A stretch of 53,769 nt of DNA from Streptomyces rochei. GTDB lineage: Bacteria > Actinomycetota > Actinomycetes > Streptomycetales > Streptomycetaceae. Below the pieces are notes generated by a model that saw only the letters and a list, made by a program, of their open reading frames with translations, was not told the DNA's origin and ran no database searches. A program made the position numbers and the translations under genes. Of this stretch, positions 16,789-24,821 are shown piece by piece; positions within the stretch are counted from its first letter, which is position 1; every line of letters begins with the position of its first letter. Location of the stretch: assembly GCA_002155895.1 (NCBI GenBank), contig MUMD01000014.1:1-53769 (forward strand), in the 5' to 3' direction.

Positions 16789-18141
16789 ATGCACGCAGAA
16801 CCGATGAAATCGCAGGCGGAGTCCCGGGGGGTCTCGCTGGTGGGGGAGGAGTACGAGGTCGAGATCGGCCCCGTCGCCCACGGCGGCCACTGCATCGCCC
16901 GTACGTCCGAGGGGCAGGTGTTGTTCGTACGGCACGCCCTGCCCGGCGAGCGGGTCGTGGCCCGCGTGACCGAGGGCGAGGAGGGCGCACGCTTCCTGCG
17001 CGCCGACGCGGTCGAGATCCTGGACGCCTCCAAGGACCGCATCGAGGCGCCCTGCCCCTTCGCCGGTCCCGGCCGCTGCGGCGGCTGCGACTGGCAGCAC
17101 GCCAAGCCGGGCGCCCAGCGCCGCCTCAAGGGCGAGGTCGTCGCCGAGCAGCTGAAGCGCCTGGCGGGTCTCACCCCCGAGGAGGCCGGCTGGGACGGCA
17201 CGGTGATGCCGGCCGAGGGCGACAAGGTGCCCGCCGGCCAGGTCCCGTCCTGGCGCACGCGCGTGCAGTACGCGGTCGACGCCGAGGGCCGGGCGGGCCT
17301 GCGCAAGCACCGCTCGCACGAGGTCCAGCCGATCGACCACTGCATGATCGCCGCGGAGGGTGTCAGCGAGCTGGGCATCGAGGCGCGGGACTGGACGGGC
17401 ATGGAGTCCGTCGACGCGATCGCGGCGACCGGCTCCCAGGACCGCCAGGTCATCCTGACCCCGCGACCGGGCGCCCGCCTGCCCATCGTCGAACTGGACC
17501 GCCCGGTCTCCGTCATGCGGGTCGGCGAGAAGGACGGCGGCGTCCACCGCGTCCACGGCCGCCCCTTCGTCCGCGAACGCGCCGACGACCGCACCTACCG
17601 CGTCGGCAACGGCGGCTTCTGGCAGGTCCACCCCAAGGCCGCCGACACCCTCGTCAAGGCGGTCATGCAGGGCCTCCTGCCGCGCAAGGGCGACATGGCC
17701 CTCGACCTCTACTGCGGCGTCGGCCTCTTCGCCGGCGCCCTCGCCGACCGGGTCGGCGACAAGGGCGCCGTCCTCGGCGTCGAGTCCGGCAAGCGCGCGG
17801 TCGAGGACGCCCGGCACAACCTCGCCGGCTTCGACCGGGTGCGGATCGAGCAGGGCAAGGTGGAGTCCGTCCTGCCGCGTACGGGCATCGACGAGGTCGA
17901 CCTCATCGTCCTGGACCCGCCGCGCGCGGGCGCGGGACGCAAGACGGTGCAGCACCTGTCGTCGCTGGGGGCACGCCGGATCGCCTACGTGGCCTGCGAC
18001 CCGGCAGCACTGGCCCGGGACCTGGCGTACTTCCGGGACGGGGGGTACCGGGTGCGGACGCTGCGGGTGTTCGACCTGTTTCCTATGACGCACCATGTGG
18101 AGTGCGTGGCGATTCTGGAGCCTGCTGGTAAGGGGTCCTGA
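16789..18141 (+). CDS. TrmA/RlmD-type SAM-dependent RNA m5U methyltransferase
   Basis: Class I methyltransferase of 450 residues that methylates uridine C5 in tRNA or rRNA. An N-terminal TRAM domain (about 18-80) is followed by iron-sulfur-type cysteines C89, C97, C100 and C185, the SAM motif LDLYCGVG (305-312), DPPRAG at 376, and the catalytic Cys403 in VACDP. The four cluster cysteines favour an RlmD-like enzyme, but the rRNA or tRNA target cannot be fixed. The 3' end overlaps a 41-bp sequence repeated at 25228-25268, where a second 3' end ending THHVECVAILEPA is left over. The tail of this copy (GKGS) may therefore have been supplied by the integrated island. Confidence 0.92.
   Translation: MHAEPMKSQAESRGVSLVGEEYEVEIGPVAHGGHCIARTSEGQVLFVRHALPGERVVARVTEGEEGARFLRADAVEILDASKDRIEAPCPFAGPGRCGGCDWQHAKPGAQRRLKGEVVAEQLKRLAGLTPEEAGWDGTVMPAEGDKVPAGQVPSWRTRVQYAVDAEGRAGLRKHRSHEVQPIDHCMIAAEGVSELGIEARDWTGMESVDAIAATGSQDRQVILTPRPGARLPIVELDRPVSVMRVGEKDGGVHRVHGRPFVRERADDRTYRVGNGGFWQVHPKAADTLVKAVMQGLLPRKGDMALDLYCGVGLFAGALADRVGDKGAVLGVESGKRAVEDARHNLAGFDRVRIEQGKVESVLPRTGIDEVDLIVLDPPRAGAGRKTVQHLSSLGARRIAYVACDPAALARDLAYFRDGGYRVRTLRVFDLFPMTHHVECVAILEPAGKGS
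18085..18125 (+). repeat. Left attachment-like core repeat
   Basis: 41-bp direct repeat inside the last codons of the RNA methyltransferase gene, encoding MTHHVECVAILEP. It matches 25228-25268 with a single C/T difference at position 9. Upstream of it the two copies diverge mainly at third codon positions. Confidence 0.75.
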
Positions 18142-18296
18142 CCTGCGCTTTCGCTGTCCGGGTGGGGTTGCTCGACCTGTTTCCCTCCGTGTAGCGGTTC
18201 GAGCGGGCGGATCGATCTTTGCAGCTCGCTGACCTGCGGGTTCGTGAGCAGGGCGCTTGCGACGGCGACGCCTTCACATGGCTCTCGCGGAGTTGT

Positions 18297-18315
18297 TGAC
18301 GCTCGGATGACGCTC
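18297..18315 (+). repeat. Paired octamer, candidate integrase arm site (left)
   Basis: TGACGCTC is repeated after 3 nt, an 11-nt period that puts both copies on the same face of the helix. The same arrangement with a different spacer occurs at 25124-25142. It lies 171 nt inside the left core repeat. Confidence 0.55.
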
Positions 18316-18412
18316 GAAACGGGAGTTTCTGCTGCGCCTCTGCGGTAGGGATGCAAGCGGTCGCGTGGTCCCACACTCCGCGAGCCGAGAGCGTGGCCCG
18401 CATCGTGCCATT

Positions 18413-18438
18413 TGATACCAGCCTGGTATCATACTTGC
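18413..18438 (+). promoter_or_regulatory. Autoregulatory operator and promoter of the toxin-antitoxin pair
   Basis: TGATACCA (18413-18420) and TGGTATCA (18424-18431) form a perfect inverted repeat with a 3-nt spacer. A -10-like TATCAT (18427-18432) overlaps the right arm and ends 6 nt before the antitoxin ATG. The layout suggests that the ribbon-helix-helix antitoxin represses its own, probably leaderless, promoter. Confidence 0.65.
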
Positions 18439-18633
18439 ATGGCGATGACACTTCGACTCCCCGAGGATCTTGACGCGAAGCTCACCGAGCGAGCTCGTCG
18501 GGAAGGCCGCAGCAAGCAGGAACTTGCCATCGAGGCCATCCGGGACGCTCAAGAGCGGGCCGAGCTGAAGGTCGAGGACGTTCTCGCGGAACTCATGGAC
18601 AGCGATGCGGAAATCTTGGACTACCTGAAGTGA
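18439..18633 (+). CDS. Ribbon-helix-helix antitoxin
   Basis: Small protein of 64 residues. MTLRLPEDLDAKLTERA forms the DNA-contacting strand and first helix of a ribbon-helix-helix dimer, followed by GRSKQELAIEAIRDA. The acidic C-terminus (VEDVLAELMDSDAEILDYLK) is the expected toxin-binding segment. The ATG at 18439 is chosen because it follows the -10-like box directly and begins the fold; an upstream start at 18412 would lie inside the operator. The last bases overlap the toxin start (GTGA), the usual coupling for these pairs. It would neutralise the Doc-like toxin and repress the operon. Confidence 0.85.
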   Translation: MAMTLRLPEDLDAKLTERARREGRSKQELAIEAIRDAQERAELKVEDVLAELMDSDAEILDYLK

Positions 18634-19022
18634 CCGAAGTGCGCTACATCCAGATCGACGAGATTTTGGCCATCGCTCGCACGGTCAACGGCACCGAGCA
18701 CAGCGTGCGTGACATGGGCCTCCTGGTGTCGGCGATCGAGCGGCCCCGGACCAACGTGTTCGGGGCCGAGCTGTATCCCACGCTGCATGAAAAGGCCGCG
18801 GCACTCCTGCACTCCGTCGCTCGCAATCACGCGCTGATCGACGGCAACAAGCGCACCGCCTGGCTCGCCATGCGTGTCTTCCTCCGGTTCAACGGCGTCA
18901 GCGCCGGCACCGTCCCGCCGCCCGCCTACGTCGCCGGCCCGTTCGTCGAGGAAGTCGCGCAGGACAACGTCGATGTACCGGTCATTGCCAAGCGCCTGGC
19001 GGCTTGGTTCCCCGTTTCCTGA
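18630..19022 (+). CDS. Doc-family (Fic fold) toxin, death-on-curing type
   Basis: Toxin of 130 residues with the Fic signature HALIDGNKRTAW; His67 is the catalytic base, and Asp71, Asn73 and Arg75 are positioned for the nucleotide. The Lys after Gly-Asn is the Doc variant, whose best-known member phosphorylates elongation factor Tu instead of adding AMP. The N-terminal YIQIDEILAIAR and the two-domain helical layout also fit Doc. The usual Phe of the motif is Leu here, common in actinobacterial members. It overlaps the antitoxin gene. It probably stabilises the island or acts in phage-induced growth arrest. Confidence 0.87.
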   Translation: MTEVRYIQIDEILAIARTVNGTEHSVRDMGLLVSAIERPRTNVFGAELYPTLHEKAAALLHSVARNHALIDGNKRTAWLAMRVFLRFNGVSAGTVPPPAYVAGPFVEEVAQDNVDVPVIAKRLAAWFPVS

Positions 19023-19256
19023 CGTTCGACGATGCGAGGGCAAGGCGCGCGTGCCGTACCCTTACACGCTGTCCGGCCCTGCTCGGGTCATGCCGGAATG
19101 GGGCGCTGTGGGTGCCGTGACCATCGGGCGCCGCGTGGCTGGGCGGCTGCCTCGGGGCGGCCGACTCACGTTGCCCACGACACCCGCGTCATCCGAGCCG
19201 GGGCAGGAACGGGTTGGCCGAGTACAGGAGCGCGCGATGCCCTCCCTGCGCCGGAG

Positions 19257-19706
19257 CTACTGGCGATCCGCGCGAGGGACGTGATCCACGTGAAAGGTCA
19301 GCCCGGTGACGGTGCCCGACTGGACGACGGGACCGTGCTGGACTCCTCCGCTGATGTGATTGTCCACCGTGCGCCAGGTGCCTGCCGCGGACGCCGAGAG
19401 CTGCAGTAACGAGGTCAGCAGGGCACGCAGGGCTTCGTCACTGCCGTCGTCGGCTTCCGCCAGTCGGCGCAGACGGTCACCGTATCGTCGGCTGATCTCT
19501 CGGGTGGTCCCTTCACGTTCCGTGGCGTCGGCGGCGAGGAGCCGGGTCCTCGCGTCCTGCAGGTCGTCGAACGTGTTGGGGTCCGCGCCTGTGCGGGTCA
19601 GGTACCGCCCGACGAGTTCCCGGGCGTGTGTCCAGGAGTCGGTGACCATGAGGGAGACCAGTGTGGTGGCGCCCGACGCCGCGAGTACGGCCAGTTCGCT
19701 GTCCAT
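19257..19706 (-). CDS. Small membrane-anchored protein with C-terminal Gly/Val strand motif
   Basis: Protein of 149 residues, last gene of the TIR operon. The N-terminus has one membrane helix (LAVLAASGATTLVSLMVTD). A helical middle contains many Arg and Glu (about 45-105). The C-terminus carries ISGGVQHGPVVQSGTVTG, a short strand motif resembling those in the operon's TIR and ATPase proteins. GGAGAAG upstream of the ATG at 19706 supports the start; an open frame further upstream overlaps the SPFH-like gene. The gap to that gene is 10 nt. Its role is not known. A membrane adaptor or effector recruited through the strand motif is possible. Confidence 0.72.
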   Translation of the reverse strand: MDSELAVLAASGATTLVSLMVTDSWTHARELVGRYLTRTGADPNTFDDLQDARTRLLAADATEREGTTREISRRYGDRLRRLAEADDGSDEALRALLTSLLQLSASAAGTWRTVDNHISGGVQHGPVVQSGTVTGLTFHVDHVPRADRQ

Positions 19707-19716
19707 GTGTCTTCTC

Positions 19717-20784
19717 CTAGGCGAGGGGGGAGGTGGGGGAGGGCGCCTCGTCGTCGTCCGCAGCGAGGGACGCCGGCGGATCGAAGTGGTGCTGGATGTC
19801 CTCGGCGGTCTCGTGGCGGTTCTGCTCCTTGATGAGGCCGGCGATCTGTGCCGCGAGCATCGGGCGGCGTACATCTCCGTCGGTGAAACCGATGCTGTCG
19901 AGGAAGTCGGAGAGACGCATCGTGGCCGTTTCCCGTCCCTGCGGCGCTGAGGCGGGCTCCGCCCCGGGAAAGTCCGACGTCGTCGGCTCGCCGGCCTGCT
20001 GAGAGATCAGATCCCGAAGCCGTTCGGGAATGTCGGTGTCATTGGCCGCCGAGGTGAGCTGAGCGAGCAGGGCCAGGTCGTTCACCGTACGTTCCACATG
20101 CTCGTCGTTCCTGGCGAGCCACCAGACCACGGCGCTGCCGGTGTCCTTGAGGACGTCCTCGCCCAAGTATCGGCGCCTGCTCTGCTCGTACTTGCGCTGG
20201 TGCACCCAGACTTCCTCGTCCTTGCGTACGTCGGCGAGCTTGTCGAGGCGCTCCTGGTCCTGCTGCGCCAGGACGAGCTGGACGTTCTCCGCCATCGCCT
20301 GGAGGTGCCCGGTGGACTCAGGCGCCATCCGGCCGAGGGCGCCGGACAGTTCCTGCTCGACGAGTGAGGCCCGGACCGGTTCTCGTTGCTCGGTGATGGC
20401 GCGGGCCCGCTTCAGGACCGCGTCGACGGCGAGACCCGCCGGGTTGAAAACGGGGGCACTCGCGGGAGCGTCGACGAGGTACCAGCGCACCGTCGCGGAG
20501 AAGACGAAGTCGTAGTCGGCCCACTTGCTGGGCAGCACTACCTGGCTGACGCGGTGTTCCGTGCGTTCCACGGGGGCGGCCGTGAGCTGCTCCTCGAAAG
20601 CCACCGGTACCGTGCCGCGGCGCATCGCGGCGATCCGGAAGACGGCTGCGGGGACGACGAGCAGCAGCACTGCCAGCAGTGGCCAAGCCCATGCGGGCCA
20701 CCGCTGCGTCAGTCCGACGATGCTCAGCAGGAGACCGCTGAGAACGGTGAGGAAGACGGTTGTGGTTTTCCGTGCGGTGGTCAT
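19717..20784 (-). CDS. SPFH/band-7-like membrane protein
   Basis: Protein of 355 residues. Two close membrane helices at the start (LTVLSGLLLSIVGLT and LLAVLLLVVPAAVF) are followed by a soluble domain in which FSATVRWYLVDAP, VLKRARAITEQ and a long charged helix (AENVQLVLAQQDQERLDKL) recall SPFH/band-7 proteins, which form membrane-associated rings. The last 80 residues are acidic and low-complexity. The ATG at 20784 would overlap a TGA in the ATPase's alternative frame (ATGA), suggesting original coupling. It may scaffold the TIR/ATPase complex at the membrane. The SPFH assignment is by resemblance and is uncertain. Confidence 0.65.
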   Translation of the reverse strand: MTTARKTTTVFLTVLSGLLLSIVGLTQRWPAWAWPLLAVLLLVVPAAVFRIAAMRRGTVPVAFEEQLTAAPVERTEHRVSQVVLPSKWADYDFVFSATVRWYLVDAPASAPVFNPAGLAVDAVLKRARAITEQREPVRASLVEQELSGALGRMAPESTGHLQAMAENVQLVLAQQDQERLDKLADVRKDEEVWVHQRKYEQSRRRYLGEDVLKDTGSAVVWWLARNDEHVERTVNDLALLAQLTSAANDTDIPERLRDLISQQAGEPTTSDFPGAEPASAPQGRETATMRLSDFLDSIGFTDGDVRRPMLAAQIAGLIKEQNRHETAEDIQHHFDPPASLAADDDEAPSPTSPLA

Positions 20785-22765
20785 GGTCGAGTGCCCCTGA
20801 GGTCGTAGGCGGTGCGGCCCGAGCGATGCCCTGCGCCGCGCTGATCTTGTGGAGCAGCAGACCGGTGGTCTCCGCGGCCCGCGCCGCATCCCCCGGACCG
20901 GTGCGCTCGGCGTCGCGGGCGCACGCGTACAGCAGGGCGAAGACCTTGCCCCGCTTCTCCGTGCACCGCTGTGCCGCGCTGACGAGGAGGTCGAGCAGGA
21001 GCCCGCCGTGTGGTCCGGTGACGGTGGTCGCCCGGTGGAGCCAGCGCCGTGCTGCGGCCTGCCACTGCGGAGGCGGCAGCTCGGTCAGTACCGCGTGCCA
21101 ACAGGTTGTCAGGGAGCGCTGCGCGCTCTGCTCGTCGATCAGCGCGTGCGAGGTGCCGGGGCGGAGCGTCAACAGTTCGGGGTCGCTGGCCTGGAGGAAG
21201 ATCTCGAGACGGGCGGGTGAGAAGTCGGAACGGGCGAGACGGTCGAGCAGCACGCGGTGCAGCCTGCGGCTGCGCGCCGTCAGATCGCACAGCGCCTGCC
21301 GGGCACGCGTCGTGCCGCGCTCACGCCGGGCCAGGTGGTGGAGCCTGACCAGGGCTTGATCGGGATGACTGGTCGCGAGGACGTCGGCACAGACGCGGAC
21401 CAGCACCTGCGCGAGCTCCCCCTTGAGGCTCCGGTTGGCGCACCACTGGTAGATCTGCTCGCGGAGCTCCCTGGCGTGCACCGGGTCCGCCAGCCCGCGG
21501 GTGAGCGCATGAACGGCCGCCTCCAGGCGAGGCCGGCTCGTCACACCGGTGCTCCAGCCTTCGACGAGGGCCCCCAGGCCGTCCGCACGTCCGGTCCGCA
21601 GGTACTCACCGGCCACTCGTTCCACCAGGCCGTCGCGTACGACGGGGACGACATGCGGGTCGTTCAGCTCCACCACACTCGCGGCCCAGGCGCCGAGGTG
21701 GGGGCGGAGATCGGGCATGTGGTCCCAGAAATGGGCGCGAACGGCGGAGTCGAAGCCCACCTTCTCGAACCGGACCTGTCCGTTGGGGGCGGCAGTGGCC
21801 GAGATCTCGAGGAGTCGCTCGGCGAGGTCCCGGTGCTCCAGAGGCGAGACGCCCTCCGACAAAGGCCCGAGGGTGCTCATCAGTTGCTCGGCCGCGCGGT
21901 GAACGACATCGGCATGCGCCCCGTGCATCATGGACACGGCGATCAGCAGGGCTCTTTGCGGTGCCTCCCGCAGCTCGGTGACGAGCGCTGCGGCTTCCCG
22001 GCGGCCGTCGTTCCGCGCCCGCCCGGCCGCCTCGCACCACTGACCGAATCCGTCCCCGGGCTGACCGGCCTCGCGTGCCCGGCGCACCAGGTCGGCGAAC
22101 TCCGCGATCTCCCGCATCGGCCTGTTCGCCGTCAGGAACCCGGTGACGGTGCCGTCCGACCGGAGATATTCCTCAGGCGGCACACCGTGCAGGCGCAGAT
22201 GCCGCCGGAAAACGCCGATACCGGGAGGCCGTTCGAGCACCACGCGGCAGAACTGCAGGTCCGGGTCTAGAACGCCGCGGTGCGGCATGACCACGACCAG
22301 ATGAGCCCGCTGCTCGTGCACGGCCTTGCGCAGCGCCGGGAGGTCGGCCTGGGCTGCGGCCCAGCGGCGGTCGTCCGCGGCGGACAGGTCCAGCAGCAAC
22401 TGGTCACCGGTCCCGACCAGAGCGGGGTCCTGGAGAGAGAGCTCGTCCTTCTCACCGGGCAGGAGTTCGTGGAAGACACCACTGTCCCGGTGGTGTTCGT
22501 ACAGCAGTACCCGGGCCGCAGCCGACCGGCCACTGCCCGGGACACCGTCCAGGATGACGGTGCCGGAGTCGGCGAGTACGGCACGAGCCTCGCCCATGCA
22601 CGGCGGAGCGACCAGTACATAGCGCAGTCGACGGCGTTGGTCCTCGGCGACTCGGCGGAAAGCCGGTCTGTCCGAGCCCTGTAGCTGCGTGCCGATGTAG
22701 ACGTCGCCAGGGCCCGTGACCGTGACGCCCGAGTCCCGGACCCAGGTGCCGGTGTGCTGGTTCAC
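20318..22765 (-). CDS. P-loop ATPase of the TIR operon, probable 3' frameshift
   Basis: As read, a protein of 815 residues. The N-terminus has DSGVTVTGPGDVYIGTQ, then a nucleotide-binding segment GVPGSGRSA (74-82) in which Arg80 replaces the Walker A Lys, and LLLDLS as a likely Walker B. The rest (about 200-650) is helical, repeat-like and rich in Leu/Arg, resembling STAND-type sensor regions. Beyond about residue 660 the frame runs 467 nt antiphase through the SPFH-like gene and turns Arg/Pro-rich, while another frame gives a TGA overlapping that gene's ATG. The true end is probably 20781 with a one-base indel. The start overlaps the TIR stop (ATGA). Confidence 0.7.
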   Translation of the reverse strand: MNQHTGTWVRDSGVTVTGPGDVYIGTQLQGSDRPAFRRVAEDQRRRLRYVLVAPPCMGEARAVLADSGTVILDGVPGSGRSAAARVLLYEHHRDSGVFHELLPGEKDELSLQDPALVGTGDQLLLDLSAADDRRWAAAQADLPALRKAVHEQRAHLVVVMPHRGVLDPDLQFCRVVLERPPGIGVFRRHLRLHGVPPEEYLRSDGTVTGFLTANRPMREIAEFADLVRRAREAGQPGDGFGQWCEAAGRARNDGRREAAALVTELREAPQRALLIAVSMMHGAHADVVHRAAEQLMSTLGPLSEGVSPLEHRDLAERLLEISATAAPNGQVRFEKVGFDSAVRAHFWDHMPDLRPHLGAWAASVVELNDPHVVPVVRDGLVERVAGEYLRTGRADGLGALVEGWSTGVTSRPRLEAAVHALTRGLADPVHARELREQIYQWCANRSLKGELAQVLVRVCADVLATSHPDQALVRLHHLARRERGTTRARQALCDLTARSRRLHRVLLDRLARSDFSPARLEIFLQASDPELLTLRPGTSHALIDEQSAQRSLTTCWHAVLTELPPPQWQAAARRWLHRATTVTGPHGGLLLDLLVSAAQRCTEKRGKVFALLYACARDAERTGPGDAARAAETTGLLLHKISAAQGIARAAPPTTSGALDHDHRTENHNRLPHRSQRSPAEHRRTDAAVARMGLATAGSAAARRPRSRLPDRRDAPRHGTGGFRGAAHGRPRGTHGTPRQPGSAAQQVGRLRLRLLRDGALVPRRRSRECPRFQPGGSRRRRGPEAGPRHHRATRTGPGLTRRAGTVRRPRPDGA

Positions 22766-23514
22766 CGGTCCTTGTCCTCGTGACCGTCCCGTTCATCGAA
22801 CCGGTGCTGGATGGTGCCGTTGTGGTCGCCCTCGAAGTACGTCATCCCGGCACCCGAGAAGTGACGGTCGCCCGAGACGTGGCGTGAATGCGAGTAGATG
22901 TTGCCGTTCCCGGTGTGGACAGGTCCGTGGGCGCCCTTGACGACCGTGCCGACGTCACCGGTGAAGTCACGGCTCTGTACGGCGGTACCGTTCACGGTCC
23001 CGATGGAATTGGTCACGCTGCCCGGCGCGGGCGCATCCGCCTCGTTCCCGGACCGGTCGTCCAGGCCGGGAATCAGGTCGGCCATCAGATCACCGATGCG
23101 CGCGACACACACGTCGGTGTCACCGGAGTCACACGCGATGGACTGGAGATCGGCGAGCCGTCGCAACGCGGGCGGAAGATCGGCCTTGCTCAGCCGGCTG
23201 GTTCTGCGTCCGTCCAGAACGGGGACCACTGGGACCTCACACTTGAAAGCCTCTTCGATCTCCTTGCGCACCCAGTCCTCGGGATCCTCGAGCCGGGTAC
23301 GGAAGTTGGTCCAGTCCGGTCCGATGACGGCCAGGAGTACGGAGCTGCGCCGTACCGCGGCCAGTAGCCGTTCGGGCCAGCTTTGACCAGGGACGATGGA
23401 CTGTGACGCGTGGAACGCGTGTCCCGGGCCGAAGCGGTGCGACAGCCCTTGGCGGAGCAGGGCCGCGGTCTTCTCCCCGTCTCCGGTGCGGTAGTTGATG
23501 AACATCTCGCTCAT
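22762..23514 (-). CDS. TIR domain protein with Gly-rich C-terminal strands
   Basis: Protein of 250 residues. A TIR domain covers about 1-150: MFINYRTGDGEKTA opens the fold, VLLAVIGPDW is the central strand, and WVRKEIEEAF carries Glu85, the likely catalytic residue of NAD-cleaving TIR enzymes. The C-terminal 90 residues are Gly/Ser/Asn-rich with repeated strand-like pieces such as GDVGTVVKGAHGPVHTG, and HFSGAGMTYFEGDHNG near the end. In bacterial defence, TIR proteins deplete NAD or make cyclic ADP-ribose signals after phage sensing. It overlaps both neighbours (ATGA), so it is stoichiometrically tied to the XRE and ATPase proteins. Confidence 0.85.
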   Translation of the reverse strand: MSEMFINYRTGDGEKTAALLRQGLSHRFGPGHAFHASQSIVPGQSWPERLLAAVRRSSVLLAVIGPDWTNFRTRLEDPEDWVRKEIEEAFKCEVPVVPVLDGRRTSRLSKADLPPALRRLADLQSIACDSGDTDVCVARIGDLMADLIPGLDDRSGNEADAPAPGSVTNSIGTVNGTAVQSRDFTGDVGTVVKGAHGPVHTGNGNIYSHSRHVSGDRHFSGAGMTYFEGDHNGTIQHRFDERDGHEDKDR

Positions 23515-24821
23515 GACGGTGGCTCCTCAAGAGGGGTGGTCGGGCGTGACAAGGTGCCGAGCCGCGGTGCCAGCCGGCGTACCGGTGGGTGGTCCGGGTA
23601 GCGACCCAACACCCGGGCGAGCCGTCGGAGATCGGTCGTGACGGTCGCTGAGCGCACCGCCGTCACACCGTCGAGCAGTGGCTCCGTCAGCGCGCACGCG
23701 TGGTCGATCTCGCCGGCGGAGGCATAGGCGAGCGCGCGGCGTACGCCGTACCGCACCTGCGTACGCACCGCGTCGGGGCCGACCTGAGTGAGCTGCCGAT
23801 CCAGTTCCTCACCCGCCTCGCGGGGTCGGCCGAGATCGACGAGGCACCAGCCGGTGACCATGCCGACCGGATCGGGAAGATGCATAGAGCCGATCACCGG
23901 ATCGTCGGCACCGTCGTTCCCGCGGGCGAGCAGACTACGAGCCCGGTCCAGGGCACGGAGGCAGGCGCCGACATCACCGGCGAGGGCGCGACCCTGCGCT
24001 TCGCGCTGTGCGGCGAGACCACGGATCCGTGACGGCAGCACGCCGGTCTGCGCCCTGCGGGCCAGCGCGATCGTCTGCTCGGCGTCCTCCCGGTACAGCG
24101 TGACCAACGCCCTGCGGACCAGCGCGTAACCGGCCAGTGCCTGATCCCCGCCGGCGGCGGCCAGGTCGACCGCACGCTGTGTCCACCACAGCGCCGCGCG
24201 CTCGTCCCCGGTCTCCTGCACCAGCCAGCCCACGTACTCTGCGTACCGGGAACCGAGCGCCAGCAGGCGGCATCTGGTGCCGCTGTCGCTCTGCGCCGAC
24301 AGCTCCCGCAACGTGTGTGTCTGCGCGATCAGAACGGGCAGGAGCAGGCCGGGTTCCGCGGTTTGGCCGAGTCTGCGGTAGTGCGTGAGGAGTGAGCGTG
24401 AGGCTTCCAGCATGCCGGCGCCGGCGGCCGGGGAAGCCGGACTCGATCCGTCCGACCTCCAGGTCATCAGCGAGGCGACTCCGGCATTCATCACCTCACG
24501 CCGGCCCATGGGCCCGAATGAACTCGGGCCGTCCGGCGACAACTGCATCATCCAGTTCTCCTCCTCGACGCGGCCTGGCGCCGACACGGCAGGTGAATCG
24601 ACGGCGGCAGGGGTGCTCAGGGCGATCAGCGCCCCGTCGGTACCGAGTGCGGCATCGCACAGCCGCACGAGATCACGGCTGGGTGCCTTGATGCCCCGCT
24701 CGACCTTGCTGAGTTGCGCCTTGCTGTAGTGCACGAGACCGGACAGGTCCGTGAGGCTCAGTCCGGCCTCCAGACGCCGCTTCCTCAGTTCCTCGCCGAA
24801 CGGTGTGGACGGTTGGGGCAC
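23511..24821 (-). CDS. XRE-family regulator with TPR-like region, first gene of TIR operon
   Basis: Protein of 436 residues. An XRE helix-turn-helix lies at the N-terminus (FGEELRKRRLEAGLSLTDL, then YSKAQLSKVERG). The remaining 350 residues are helical with TPR-like spacing, containing ALWWTQRAVDLAAAGGDQAL and ALDRARSLLARGNDG; such C-terminal regions bind peptides or partners. The GTG at 24821 is chosen for its strong GGGAGG ribosome site 5 nt upstream; the open frame continues 52 codons further without family character. The stop overlaps the TIR start (ATGA). It is probably the operon's repressor and possibly its sensor. Confidence 0.82.
   Translation of the reverse strand: MPQPSTPFGEELRKRRLEAGLSLTDLSGLVHYSKAQLSKVERGIKAPSRDLVRLCDAALGTDGALIALSTPAAVDSPAVSAPGRVEEENWMMQLSPDGPSSFGPMGRREVMNAGVASLMTWRSDGSSPASPAAGAGMLEASRSLLTHYRRLGQTAEPGLLLPVLIAQTHTLRELSAQSDSGTRCRLLALGSRYAEYVGWLVQETGDERAALWWTQRAVDLAAAGGDQALAGYALVRRALVTLYREDAEQTIALARRAQTGVLPSRIRGLAAQREAQGRALAGDVGACLRALDRARSLLARGNDGADDPVIGSMHLPDPVGMVTGWCLVDLGRPREAGEELDRQLTQVGPDAVRTQVRYGVRRALAYASAGEIDHACALTEPLLDGVTAVRSATVTTDLRRLARVLGRYPDHPPVRRLAPRLGTLSRPTTPLEEPPS

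Noticed and set aside
16789-18141. tRNA gene as the integration target
   Set aside because: The repeat lies in a protein-coding 3' end, and I see no tRNA-like cloverleaf at either border.
18072-18184. 12-bp repeat CGACCTGTTTCC inside and just after the methyltransferase gene
   Set aside because: Too short to count as an attachment site. The 41-bp repeat at 25228 is a far stronger candidate.
19032-19409. Plus-strand frame between the toxin and the TIR operon
   Set aside because: It has no ribosome site and no domain, and it overlaps the end of the 149-residue minus-strand gene.
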